Origin: Helicobacteraceae bacterium
GTDB lineage: Bacteria; Campylobacterota; Campylobacteria; Campylobacterales; Sulfurimonadaceae
Assembly: GCA_027061425.1 (NCBI GenBank)
Contig: JALSUN010000264.1
Span: forward strand, 1 to 17,492
Length of the DNA stretch: 17,492 bases
Reading direction: 5' to 3'
Below are positions 8,202-15,295 of the stretch, piece after piece; position 1 is the first letter of the stretch; every line of letters begins with the position of its first letter. The translations under genes and the position numbers were made by a program. The notes under the pieces are model-generated. The model was given only the letters and a program-made list of their open reading frames with translations, was not told the origin of the DNA and did not search any database.

Positions 8202-8225
8202 TTGAAATCCCAAATGGGATTTCAA
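8202..8225 (+). terminator. Perfect 10-bp hairpin after the cytochrome c gene
   Basis: TTGAAATCCC, loop AAAT, GGGATTTCAA form a perfect 10-bp stem starting 13 bases after the cytochrome c stop. It is followed by a pyrimidine-rich but not pure-T tract (CTTCTCT), so it may act as a terminator, a 3' mRNA stabiliser, or both. Being symmetric, it could also work on transcripts arriving from ccoS on the other strand. The rest of the gap to 8346 is A/T rich with a run of eight A at 8312-8319 (T-run on the ccoS side) but no strong stem. Confidence 0.55.
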
Positions 8226-8346
8226 CTTCTCTATACTTCCTTACACAAAATACAACACTTTTTTCTTACAAAATTTCTTGATAATTTTACAGTATCTAAG
8301 CGTAACAAAACAAAAAAAACCTTATTTTGACCTCCAGATCACATTT

Positions 8347-8571
8347 TTACTCTGGACGATAATCTTCTTTTCTCTTTTTTAACTCTGCCTTTTTAGCTTG
8401 TTGCTCTGCGGCATCGTTAAGCTCCTCAGTACCATCAAATTGTACTTGGTTAAGAAACTTCTCTTTGTCGTCAAACTGCCCTGTTTTAATAGCCCACATA
8501 ATACCAAACAGTGCCAAAGCCCCTAAAAATATAGATACTCCTAACATCAAAATAATAATAGAATCGTTCAT
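8347..8571 (-). CDS. ccoS: cbb3-type cytochrome oxidase assembly protein CcoS
   Basis: Small single-pass membrane protein needed for cofactor insertion into cbb3 oxidase. I place the start at the ATG at 8571, giving 74 residues beginning MNDSIIILMLG. It lies two bases after the ccoI stop, and AAAAGGG sits at the right distance before it. An in-frame ATG at 8589 adds MEKRVN, but that reading uses the ribosome site itself as codons and does not match the family N-terminus. One hydrophobic segment (about 4-26) is followed by the CcoS signature KTGQFDDKEKFLN, then an acidic/basic charged tail. Last gene of the pgi-to-ccoS operon. Confidence 0.92.
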   Translation of the reverse strand: MNDSIIILMLGVSIFLGALALFGIMWAIKTGQFDDKEKFLNQVQFDGTEELNDAAEQQAKKAELKKRKEDYRPE

Positions 8572-8573
8572 AT

Positions 8574-11003
8574 TTACCCTTTTTTCCACATAAGTTTTAT
8601 ACGCATAGAGTTACCCACTACCAACAGAGAACTGACAGACATAGAGATTGCAGCAATGAGAGGGATGATATATCCTGCCATAGCAAGAGGAATGGTCACC
8701 GCGTTATATAACAGAGAGATAGCAAGATTCTGCTTGACCAGTCTAAAAGTAGTACGTGCAATTTTAAAGGCAGACTCTAAAGCGATGAGTGAGTCATTCA
8801 GCAGAACAACATCACTCACATCAATAGCGATATCACTACCACCACCCATGGCGATGCCTATCTCTGCCTGCGCCAAAGCCAAAATATCATTCACCCCATC
8901 TCCAGCCATAACGACCTTCTCACCATTGGCCTGCATGGTAGAGATGGCATCCACCTTCTCTTTAGGGGTAAGGTGGGCACTGTAATGTTCTATGCCCACC
9001 TCTTGTGCTACTCTAGCTGCCACACCTTCATGATCACCCGTCAACATCACTACCCTAATTCCAGAGGCTTTTATAGAGGCTATGACCGACTTGGCTTCAG
9101 GTTTGGGCTGATCTAAGAGTTCAAACCGTGCTATGACTTTTTTATCGATCGCAAAGACAAAAAGTGTATGCCCACTCTCTACATTCACATCAAGACCATA
9201 ATCATGCATCAAGGCCAAGTTACCACCGACAAGCAAGGCACCATCACATCGTGCTACCATACCCTTAGCCGGTATCTGCTGGATTTCATCTAACACTGCT
9301 AAAGTATGTTCTTCTCTCTCTAAGTATTCCCGCACACCTAAGGCAACGGGATGTTTAGAGGCATTAAGCAGTGCTAGAAGTTTTTCAATATCACTTTTTC
9401 GTGTCGCTTTTTCACTAAACCACTTCACCTCTTGAACTTGAGGACGTCCCTCGGTAATGGTACCTGTCTTGTCCAAGACTAAAGTATCTATCTGTGCCAA
9501 GGTCTCAAGATGCGCAGCCTCTTTAAACAAGATGCCACTCTTTGCCCCCTGCCCCAGACCTACCATCGTCGCTACAGGCGTAGCCAAAGCTAAGGCACAA
9601 GGGCAGGCGATGACGATGACCGAAATCCCTACCATAAAGGCCGTTTCAAAACTGTGTGGCCAGAGCCACCAAACGACAAAGGTTACAAAAGCCAAAAGCA
9701 GTATCACGGTAGAGAAGTACTCCGAAAGTCGGTTGGCCATCTGCTCAATTTTAGGCTTTTTGGAGAGAGAGCGCTCCAACATAGTCAGTAGGTTGGTGAG
9801 TGTCGAATGGGCAAAATCTTTAGTGGCACGATATGTTACCACCGCATCGATGCTCGTGGTACCACTCACTACAAAGTCTCCTACCACTTTATAAACAGGC
9901 AGACTCTCTCCACTCAGGCTTGACTCATCAAAACTCCCCTCACCTTTTATGATCTCACCATCTATACCCGCTTTTTCACCTGACTTAAGCAGCAGAGTAT
10001 CTCCGACAACGACATCATTGACATTGACATTAAGCTGTTGGCCATCTTTCAGAAGCGTCACTTCATTTGGTATATGCTTAGAGAGTACGTCAAGTGTATC
10101 AGCAGCACTCTTTTTACTTAACACCTCTAAAAACTTCCCTAAAAGTACAAAGGTAATAATCATCGCGACCGAATCAAAATAGGCCTCGCCCCGTTCAAAT
10201 ATTGTGATATAGATAGAGTAGATGTAGGTGAGTGATGCTCCCGTAGCCACTAAGATGTCCATGTTGACCGTCTTGGTCTTCATGCCATAGTAGGCCCCTC
10301 TGAAAAAGACCCAGCCACTGTAAAAAAGGACAGGAGTAGAAAGTACCCACTCCGCTACATTCAAAATACTTTTGATGTTTTGGTCCATACCGGTAAAAAA
10401 ACCTGCGTACTGTGCCACCGCTATGGTCATGATGTTCATCATAGCAAAGGCAGCAACTGCAATACGAAGATAATATGATTTACGCTCTTTCTCTGCTTGG
10501 GCTTCTTGAATGTTAGGGTCGTAAGGAAAGGCGTTATAACCAATAGCGCGTATCATGTCGATGATTTGAGAGAGCGCTACCACATCGTTGTCCCAGACTA
10601 CACGCGCTTTGTTGTTGGTGTGGTTTATAAAGACCTCAACCACCCCGTCCATCTTGTGCAAGGCTTTCTCGTTTAACCAAACACAGGCACTACAGTGAAT
10701 CCCCTCAATAATAAGTGAGACCTCACTAAAACCCTCGCTGTCTTGCGTCACATAACGTTCAAAAAAGGCAGGTGCATTAAAATGTTCACTGTTTTCAAAC
10801 TGCTCAGTTGGAGGCACTAAACGTTCACTGCCAAGTTTGTCATAAAAGGTATCCAGACCCTCATCTTGAAGCAAATGGTAGATGCCTTGACACCCTTTAC
10901 AGCAGAAAAAGAGTGTCTCATCTTTTATCATAACACTTTCGTCAAACTCAAGATGACAGTGTGAACATGCGACTTTAGACAACCTCAAACCTACCTTTAT
11001 CAC
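8574..11003 (-). CDS. ccoI: Copper-translocating P1B-type ATPase for cbb3 oxidase assembly (CcoI)
   Basis: Pumps Cu+ across the inner membrane so that copper reaches the haem-copper centre of cbb3 oxidase. Counting from the GTG at 11003, it has 809 residues. An N-terminal Cys-rich metal-binding segment comes first (CSHC 13-16, CCKGC 34-38). Next are a heavy-metal-associated domain with CSAC (104-107), membrane helices from about 178, TGES-like SGES (364-367) and the transport motif CPC (467-469). The phosphorylated D511 lies in DKTGT, followed by the P1B marker HP (551-552), TGD (655-657) and GDGVND (701-706). Near the C-terminus, YN (766-767) and MSVSS (788-792) fit Cu+ specificity. Start uncertain: a TTG at 10982 with AAAGGTAGG before it gives the familiar MSKVACSHC N-terminus (802 residues) and overlaps the previous gene by 8 rather than 29 bases. 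Adjacent ccoS supports CcoI over a general CopA. Confidence 0.94.
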   Translation of the reverse strand: MIKVGLRLSKVACSHCHLEFDESVMIKDETLFFCCKGCQGIYHLLQDEGLDTFYDKLGSERLVPPTEQFENSEHFNAPAFFERYVTQDSEGFSEVSLIIEGIHCSACVWLNEKALHKMDGVVEVFINHTNNKARVVWDNDVVALSQIIDMIRAIGYNAFPYDPNIQEAQAEKERKSYYLRIAVAAFAMMNIMTIAVAQYAGFFTGMDQNIKSILNVAEWVLSTPVLFYSGWVFFRGAYYGMKTKTVNMDILVATGASLTYIYSIYITIFERGEAYFDSVAMIITFVLLGKFLEVLSKKSAADTLDVLSKHIPNEVTLLKDGQQLNVNVNDVVVGDTLLLKSGEKAGIDGEIIKGEGSFDESSLSGESLPVYKVVGDFVVSGTTSIDAVVTYRATKDFAHSTLTNLLTMLERSLSKKPKIEQMANRLSEYFSTVILLLAFVTFVVWWLWPHSFETAFMVGISVIVIACPCALALATPVATMVGLGQGAKSGILFKEAAHLETLAQIDTLVLDKTGTITEGRPQVQEVKWFSEKATRKSDIEKLLALLNASKHPVALGVREYLEREEHTLAVLDEIQQIPAKGMVARCDGALLVGGNLALMHDYGLDVNVESGHTLFVFAIDKKVIARFELLDQPKPEAKSVIASIKASGIRVVMLTGDHEGVAARVAQEVGIEHYSAHLTPKEKVDAISTMQANGEKVVMAGDGVNDILALAQAEIGIAMGGGSDIAIDVSDVVLLNDSLIALESAFKIARTTFRLVKQNLAISLLYNAVTIPLAMAGYIIPLIAAISMSVSSLLVVGNSMRIKLMWKKG

Positions 11004-11457
11004 GATTTTTCTCTATTTGGTTATAAGGAGCTATAATCCCACTCATACAGATATAGACACCATGGGCAGGTTGGGTGGCCGCAAATCCAAGAGCCATCCC
11101 TAAGTTGAGACTTGCCTCAGCTTTATCTACACTGTAAGGCACCATCGCCCCCACAAGAACAATCACACGAGTTGGCAGATAGGCAGCAAAGTGCATGGCC
11201 GTTAAGTGCATGGTGTCTGTACCGTGTACTACCACAAAGATCTCTTCATCATCAGCCTCTAAAATCGCGCAGAGTTGTTCACGATCCTCATCATCTATAG
11301 CTAAAGAGTCTTTATACAACATCCCTGCTATGTCAACCTCATAAGAGAAAGTCTTAACGATCTCCTCTATCGCCTGGTTGTCAAACGGGACTTCCAGTTC
11401 TCCGCTGACAGGGTTGTAACGTTTGTTGAAGGTACCGCCAGTGTTCATAATCTTCAT
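10975..11457 (-). CDS. Stand-alone asparaginase N-terminal-domain protein
   Basis: 160 residues corresponding to only the N-terminal domain of L-asparaginase type I/II (full enzymes are about 320-350 residues). Residues equivalent to the catalytic set are present: T9 in NTGGTF, Y14 possibly as the mobile-loop tyrosine, T80-D81 in HGTDTM, and K150 in IEKNRD as a plausible match for the catalytic lysine. The chain stops about 10 residues later, so the C-terminal domain that completes the tetramer is absent. No remnant of that domain follows: the next frame is ccoI. The ATG overlaps the gmhB stop as ATGA, so it is a coupled, maintained gene rather than debris. Whether it hydrolyses asparagine, or acts on another small amide, cannot be told. 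Confidence 0.82.
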   Translation of the reverse strand: MKIMNTGGTFNKRYNPVSGELEVPFDNQAIEEIVKTFSYEVDIAGMLYKDSLAIDDEDREQLCAILEADDEEIFVVVHGTDTMHLTAMHFAAYLPTRVIVLVGAMVPYSVDKAEASLNLGMALGFAATQPAHGVYICMSGIIAPYNQIEKNRDKGRFEVV

Positions 11458-11960
11458 AGTAACTCTTTTAGGTTTTTTATGATCTTTGTTGCGCTGCTTA
11501 TCTTGGCATCTGCTCTCAGCAGATAGGTCTCAGTAATTCCGGCGCTGTGTGCTGCATCAATATCTCGTTCACTATCGCCTACCAGCAGAGAGTGCTCCAT
11601 ATCTATATCGTATGTTTTGGCCGCTTCTAAAAGCATTCCAGGTTCTGGTTTACGGCAGAGACAGACTCCAGAGATATCGGGATGGTGTGGACAGTGATAG
11701 AGAGCAGTGATGTCAACACCCTTTTTAGAAAAAGCTTCCATCATCCATCTACTAAGCAGTTGAAAGTCTTGTTCACTATAGTACCCACGTGCGATTCCAG
11801 ACTGGTTGGTCACCACTATGACCTTATAGCCAAGGTTCTGATACTTTAGACAAAGTTCAAAGATCCCCTCTATAAACTCAAAGTCTTCTATTTTGTGAAG
11901 ATAATTTTTCTCTATGTTGATCACACCATCACGGTCTAAAAAAAGTGCTGGTTTTTTCAC
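11454..11960 (-). CDS. gmhB: D-glycero-beta-D-manno-heptose 1,7-bisphosphate 7-phosphatase
   Basis: Removes the 7-phosphate from heptose 1,7-bisphosphate, between the two HldE reactions. HAD-superfamily, 168 residues. The nucleophile and acid/base are D9 and D11 in FLDRDGV. TNQSG (51-55) is motif 2. A structural zinc site fits the GmhB pattern exactly: C90-x-H92-x7-C100-x-C102, followed by R103-K104 and PEPGML. D129 in LVGDSERDID is motif 4. The start is GTG at 11960, three bases after the gmhA stop; it gives the expected MKKPALFLDRDG N-terminus. Downstream, TGA overlaps the asparaginase-like ATG. Histidinol-phosphatase, a close relative, is disfavoured by the gmhA neighbour. Confidence 0.94.
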   Translation of the reverse strand: MKKPALFLDRDGVINIEKNYLHKIEDFEFIEGIFELCLKYQNLGYKVIVVTNQSGIARGYYSEQDFQLLSRWMMEAFSKKGVDITALYHCPHHPDISGVCLCRKPEPGMLLEAAKTYDIDMEHSLLVGDSERDIDAAHSAGITETYLLRADAKISSATKIIKNLKELL

Positions 11961-11963
11961 GCC

Positions 11964-12548
11964 TTATACACCCTCACCAAACATCTCTTTTTCTATAACA
12001 TCACAGATCATATGTTCTATAAGAAGATGAGACTCTTGTATGCGAGGTGTATCATCTGAAGGTACGATCAAAGTAAAGTCAGCAACTTGCGCCATCTTAC
12101 CCCCATCTCTTCCGGTAAGCGCCACTGTTGCAATCCCTCTCTCTTTAGCAGAAGCAAAAGCATTTAAGATATTTTGTGAGTTTCCAGAAGTGGAGATACC
12201 GATAAAAAGGTCACCACTGACACCCATCCCTTCTAACTGTCGAGAGAATACATACTCATAGCCATAATCATTACCAATAGCCGTGAGGTTGGAGGTATCT
12301 GTCGTCAGTGCCAAGGCAGGGAGAGAGGGTCTGTCGAACCCATAACGCCCGACAAGTTCTGCCGCAAAGTGCTGGGCATCAGCAGCGGAACCGCCATTGC
12401 CTGCTATCAAAATTTTATGAGAATTTTTATAGACAGCTACTGATGCCTTGACGACATCAGCGATCTTCTCTAAAAACGTATCATCATTTAAAATTCTATT
12501 TTTAGTCTCAGCAGATGCTGTCACTTCACTTTTAATATACTTTAACAT
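11964..12548 (-). CDS. gmhA: Sedoheptulose 7-phosphate isomerase
   Basis: First step of heptose synthesis: isomerises sedoheptulose 7-phosphate to D-glycero-D-manno-heptose 7-phosphate. 194 residues, full length. SIS-domain fold with AGNGGSAADAQHFAAEL (49-65) and ISTSGNSQNIL (118-128). The zinc/catalytic residues H60, E64, Q171 and H179 line up with E. coli H61, E65, Q172 and H180 at a constant offset of one. The ATG is three bases after the pgi stop, and AAGAGGATAA at the pgi 3' end serves as ribosome site. DiaA and other SIS proteins lack the Q-H pair seen here. Confidence 0.96.
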   Translation of the reverse strand: MLKYIKSEVTASAETKNRILNDDTFLEKIADVVKASVAVYKNSHKILIAGNGGSAADAQHFAAELVGRYGFDRPSLPALALTTDTSNLTAIGNDYGYEYVFSRQLEGMGVSGDLFIGISTSGNSQNILNAFASAKERGIATVALTGRDGGKMAQVADFTLIVPSDDTPRIQESHLLIEHMICDVIEKEMFGEGV

Positions 12549-12551
12549 CTG

Positions 12552-13754
12552 TTATCCTCTTAACTTCTCTTTTAATATCACTTTACCCATCTCAACACCC
12601 GGTTGATCGTAAGCATTGATGTCTAACATATTTGCCACTAAGGCGGTTAAAAGTTCATAATACAAAATGAGTTGGCCTATCTCAGAGGCATTCACACTCT
12701 CTATTTCTATAATATCTAGGGGAATATCATCAAGAGCATCCAGTGCTTCTACCATGGAGTCTGCCTGCATGTTGATCAGTTCTGAAAAACTGTAACCATT
12801 GATGATGTCCATTGCTTCTAAATGTTTAAAAGAGACATTAGGTATTTTCATAGGTGTCTCAAAATCTTTAATCTTGATCACCGTTACCGACTTGTCACGT
12901 TTACCATCTACAATAAGCTGTAAAAAAGAGTGTTGGTCTGTTGGCCCGATGAGACCCACTGGAGTCAAACCCACATGCAGTTCAGAGTGACGCTGTTTTT
13001 TACCCAGACTCTCTCCCCATAGCTGTACATACCAAGCATTAAACTCTCTAAACACTTCAGAGTAAGAGAACAGACAGTTAATGTTATAGGTGTTGGCATG
13101 CTGTGCGTAGTAGGTTGCTTTTTGCATGATCTTGTCGCAATAACCGGTGTCATTAAAAAAGCCATCACGCACTTTTTTTGCACCCTCAAGAAGCAACGCA
13201 ACATCCACTCCCACCATGGCTAAAGGAAGAAGTCCTGCACTGCTTAAAACAGAAAAACGACCACCCACATTGTCAGGTATGGCAAAATGAGGCATCTCTC
13301 TAGAGTCAGCAAACTGCTCTAAGATAGAACCTTCATCAGTAATGACAACACAGTTGTTTTTTGACAACCCCGTCTTGACATCTATATACTTGGCCACCGC
13401 AATCGTTTCAACGGTACTTCCAGACTTGCTAATAAGTGCATAGTAAGCATCATCCATATCAAAACTGTTAAGTTTACTTTCCAAGACAAGAGGATCCGTG
13501 GTGTCTAGTATGTGTAACTTTTTATCAAAAGAACGTACCAAGTCTAAAAAGTTATAAACAGCAGACGCCCCTAAAGCACTCCCACCAATACCTATGATCA
13601 CAATATTTTTTTGTGTAACATTCTTGGCAAAATCTTTGTAAGGAGTGACATCTTGGTCACATAAGTCATAAAACCCTATAGTCTTTCGCTCCCACGCCAT
13701 AGCGTTTGAGAGTTCACTGTTGACCTTTGTTTTAAACTCAAAATTGTTAATCAT
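12552..13754 (-). CDS. pgi: Glucose-6-phosphate isomerase
   Basis: Interconverts glucose 6-phosphate and fructose 6-phosphate in the cytoplasm, feeding gluconeogenesis and the pentose-phosphate pool from which sedoheptulose 7-phosphate is drawn. 400 residues, a compact form like that of C. jejuni; E. coli Pgi is about 550. Two SIS domains: GIGGSALG (55-62) and SKSGST (109-114). The PGI signatures are present: GGRFSVLSS (164-172), catalytic E248 in WGES, H275 in TDQHS, and YDQPGVEMGK ending at K391. The ATG has AAAAGG upstream. It leads the operon pgi-gmhA-gmhB-asparaginase-like-ccoI-ccoS and is divergent from rho. Confidence 0.96.
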   Translation of the reverse strand: MINNFEFKTKVNSELSNAMAWERKTIGFYDLCDQDVTPYKDFAKNVTQKNIVIIGIGGSALGASAVYNFLDLVRSFDKKLHILDTTDPLVLESKLNSFDMDDAYYALISKSGSTVETIAVAKYIDVKTGLSKNNCVVITDEGSILEQFADSREMPHFAIPDNVGGRFSVLSSAGLLPLAMVGVDVALLLEGAKKVRDGFFNDTGYCDKIMQKATYYAQHANTYNINCLFSYSEVFREFNAWYVQLWGESLGKKQRHSELHVGLTPVGLIGPTDQHSFLQLIVDGKRDKSVTVIKIKDFETPMKIPNVSFKHLEAMDIINGYSFSELINMQADSMVEALDALDDIPLDIIEIESVNASEIGQLILYYELLTALVANMLDINAYDQPGVEMGKVILKEKLRG

Positions 13755-13781
13755 GTTATGGACCTTTTAATAAAGTCACTT

Positions 13782-13787
13782 ATTTTA
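13782..13787 (-). promoter_or_regulatory. Candidate -10 element for the pgi operon
   Basis: Minus-strand GGCTAAAATAAG contains TAAAAT about 27 bases upstream of the pgi ATG. No -35 match. The 212-base divergent gap with rho leaves room for other start sites, so this is tentative. Confidence 0.35.
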
Positions 13788-13809
13788 GCCAATTTCGACT
13801 AAAAACTGC

Positions 13810-13834
13810 TTCTTGCGCACCTTACAAGCAAGAA
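13810..13834. repeat. 7-bp inverted repeat in the pgi/rho divergent gap
   Basis: TTCTTGC (13810-13816) and GCAAGAA (13828-13834) are perfect inverted arms separated by 11 bases, 23 bases upstream of the rho -35. Centre spacing of 18 bases would suit a dimeric DNA-binding protein on two turns, but no known operator is recognised and no T-run makes it a terminator. Confidence 0.35.
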
Positions 13835-13857
13835 AGTACTCTAAAGTAGTCACAAAC

Positions 13858-13887
13858 TTGACATCTGCTCTTAAGTTGTTATAAAAT
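13858..13887 (+). promoter_or_regulatory. Consensus-like sigma70 promoter for rho
   Basis: A perfect -35 TTGACA (13858-13863) is followed by TATAAA at 13880-13885 (16-base spacer) or TAAAAT at 13882-13887 (18-base spacer). Transcription would begin near 13893, leaving an untranslated leader of about 74 bases. A full TTGACA is rare in this phylum, so this is the strongest promoter match in the window. Confidence 0.7.
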
Positions 13888-13966
13888 AGCACTAACAAAT
13901 TCCAAAACTTCTTCAAATTATTCGCAATCTCTGTGAAAAATTCCACGAACCCACACAAGGTAATTT

Positions 13967-15289
13967 ATGAGCGACACTCGTCAGCACAAAAACAACAAAT
14001 CTAGTAGAACGCATACGCCTGTAAAAGGCCACACCATAGAAGATCTTCGTACCAAACCTCTTGATGACCTCATCAAACTTGCCACTGAGCTCAACGTCGA
14101 ACACCCCAATGAGCTCAAACGTCAAGACCTTACCTTCGAGATTTTGAAAGCACAGACCTCTCAGGGAGGTTTTATCTTGTTTACCGGTATCTTAGAGACC
14201 ATGCAAGATGGCTATGGCTTTTTACGTTCTATAGACACGACACAGTTTAGCGACTCTCTTAATGATGCCTATGTCTCAAGCACTCAGATCAAGAAGTTTG
14301 CACTTCGTAACGGTGATGTGGTAACCGGTCAGGTACGTCCACCAAAAGATCAAGAGCGTTACTATGCACTGCTTAAAGTCGAAGCCATCAACTACCTTCC
14401 ACCAGCAGAGAGTAAAAAACGTCCACTTTTTGAAAACCTTACCCCACTTTATGCACTTGAGCAACTCAAGTTAGAGTACAAGCCAGAGAACCTTACCGGT
14501 CGTATGATGGACCTTTTCTCACCTATTGGTAAAGGTCAACGGGGACTGATCGTCGCATCACCACGTTCTGGTAAGACTGAACTCATGAAAGAGATCGCTC
14601 ACGGTATTACGGCCAACCATCCAGAAGCTGAACTGATGGTACTTCTAGTTGATGAACGTCCAGAAGAAGTCACTGACATGGAACGTTCTGTTAAAGGTGA
14701 GGTTTACTCTTCTACTTTTGACATGCCGGCAAAAAACCATGTTAAAGTCGCTGAAATGGTCATAGAACGTGCCAAACGTCGTGTTGAGATTGGTAAAGAT
14801 GTTGTGATCTTGCTTGACTCTATCACCCGTCTTGCCCGTGCTTATAACACAGTAACACCTTCTAGCGGTAAGGTACTTTCAGGTGGTGTTGATGCTAATG
14901 CACTACACAAGCCTAAGCGTTTCTTTGGTGCTGCACGTAACATTGAAAATGGTGGTTCATTAACTATTATTGCAACGGCGCTTGTTGAGACCGGTTCTAA
15001 GATGGACGAGGTTATTTTTGAAGAGTTTAAAGGTACAGGTAACTCTGAAGTTGTTCTAAGCCGTAAGATTGCAGAACGCCGTATTTTCCCTGCTATTGAC
15101 CTTCTAAAGTCAGGAACACGTAAAGAAGAGCTTCTTATCGGGCCAGATATCTTACAAAAAGTCTTTGTTTTACGCTCAATGCTTCACAAACAAGAAGATG
15201 AAATAGAAGCACTTAAATTCCTTTATACTAAGATGAAGAAAATGCCAACAAACGAAGAGTTTTTAAACATGATGAACGAGGCGAAATAA
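13967..15289 (+). CDS. rho: Transcription termination factor Rho
   Basis: Hexameric RNA-dependent ATPase/helicase that ends transcription at C-rich sites. 440 residues, normal. After a short polar basic tail (1-20), the N-terminal helical domain is about 24-62. The cold-shock-like RNA-binding domain (about 68-145) contains DGYGFLRS (81-88) and YVSSTQIKKF. The RecA-like motor follows, with Walker A SPRSGKT at 198-204, VDERPEEV at 228-235, Walker B VVILLDSITRLARAYN (279-294) and the Q-loop SGGVDANAL (305-313). R-loop residues near GTGNSE (356-361) and the conserved RIFPAIDL follow. The ATG has AAGG seven bases upstream. murI follows after six bases. In C. jejuni, as recalled, rho likewise lies between ccoI and dnaX. 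Confidence 0.98.
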   Translation: MSDTRQHKNNKSSRTHTPVKGHTIEDLRTKPLDDLIKLATELNVEHPNELKRQDLTFEILKAQTSQGGFILFTGILETMQDGYGFLRSIDTTQFSDSLNDAYVSSTQIKKFALRNGDVVTGQVRPPKDQERYYALLKVEAINYLPPAESKKRPLFENLTPLYALEQLKLEYKPENLTGRMMDLFSPIGKGQRGLIVASPRSGKTELMKEIAHGITANHPEAELMVLLVDERPEEVTDMERSVKGEVYSSTFDMPAKNHVKVAEMVIERAKRRVEIGKDVVILLDSITRLARAYNTVTPSSGKVLSGGVDANALHKPKRFFGAARNIENGGSLTIIATALVETGSKMDEVIFEEFKGTGNSEVVLSRKIAERRIFPAIDLLKSGTRKEELLIGPDILQKVFVLRSMLHKQEDEIEALKFLYTKMKKMPTNEEFLNMMNEAK

Positions 15290-15295
15290 GATCTT

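Noticed and set aside
8226..8346. Possible small RNA or small gene in the gap between cytochrome c and ccoS
   Set aside because: Only A/T-rich sequence with homopolymer runs; no frame with a ribosome site and no stable fold beyond the hairpin already listed.
8572..8589. Upstream in-frame ATG adding six residues (MEKRVN) to CcoS
   Set aside because: The added codons contain the AAAAGGG ribosome site for the better ATG at 8571, and the family starts at the MN-hydrophobic position.
10975..11457. Asparaginase-like gene as a pseudogene fragment
   Set aside because: The frame is intact, ends at a stop that is overlapped by ccoI, begins at an ATGA junction with gmhB, and keeps the recognisable active-site residues.
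13936..13955. GTGAAAAATTCCAC and nearby repeats of AATTCCA in the rho leader as a riboswitch or attenuator stem
   Set aside because: Only three base pairs can form at the ends; no known riboswitch core is recognisable.
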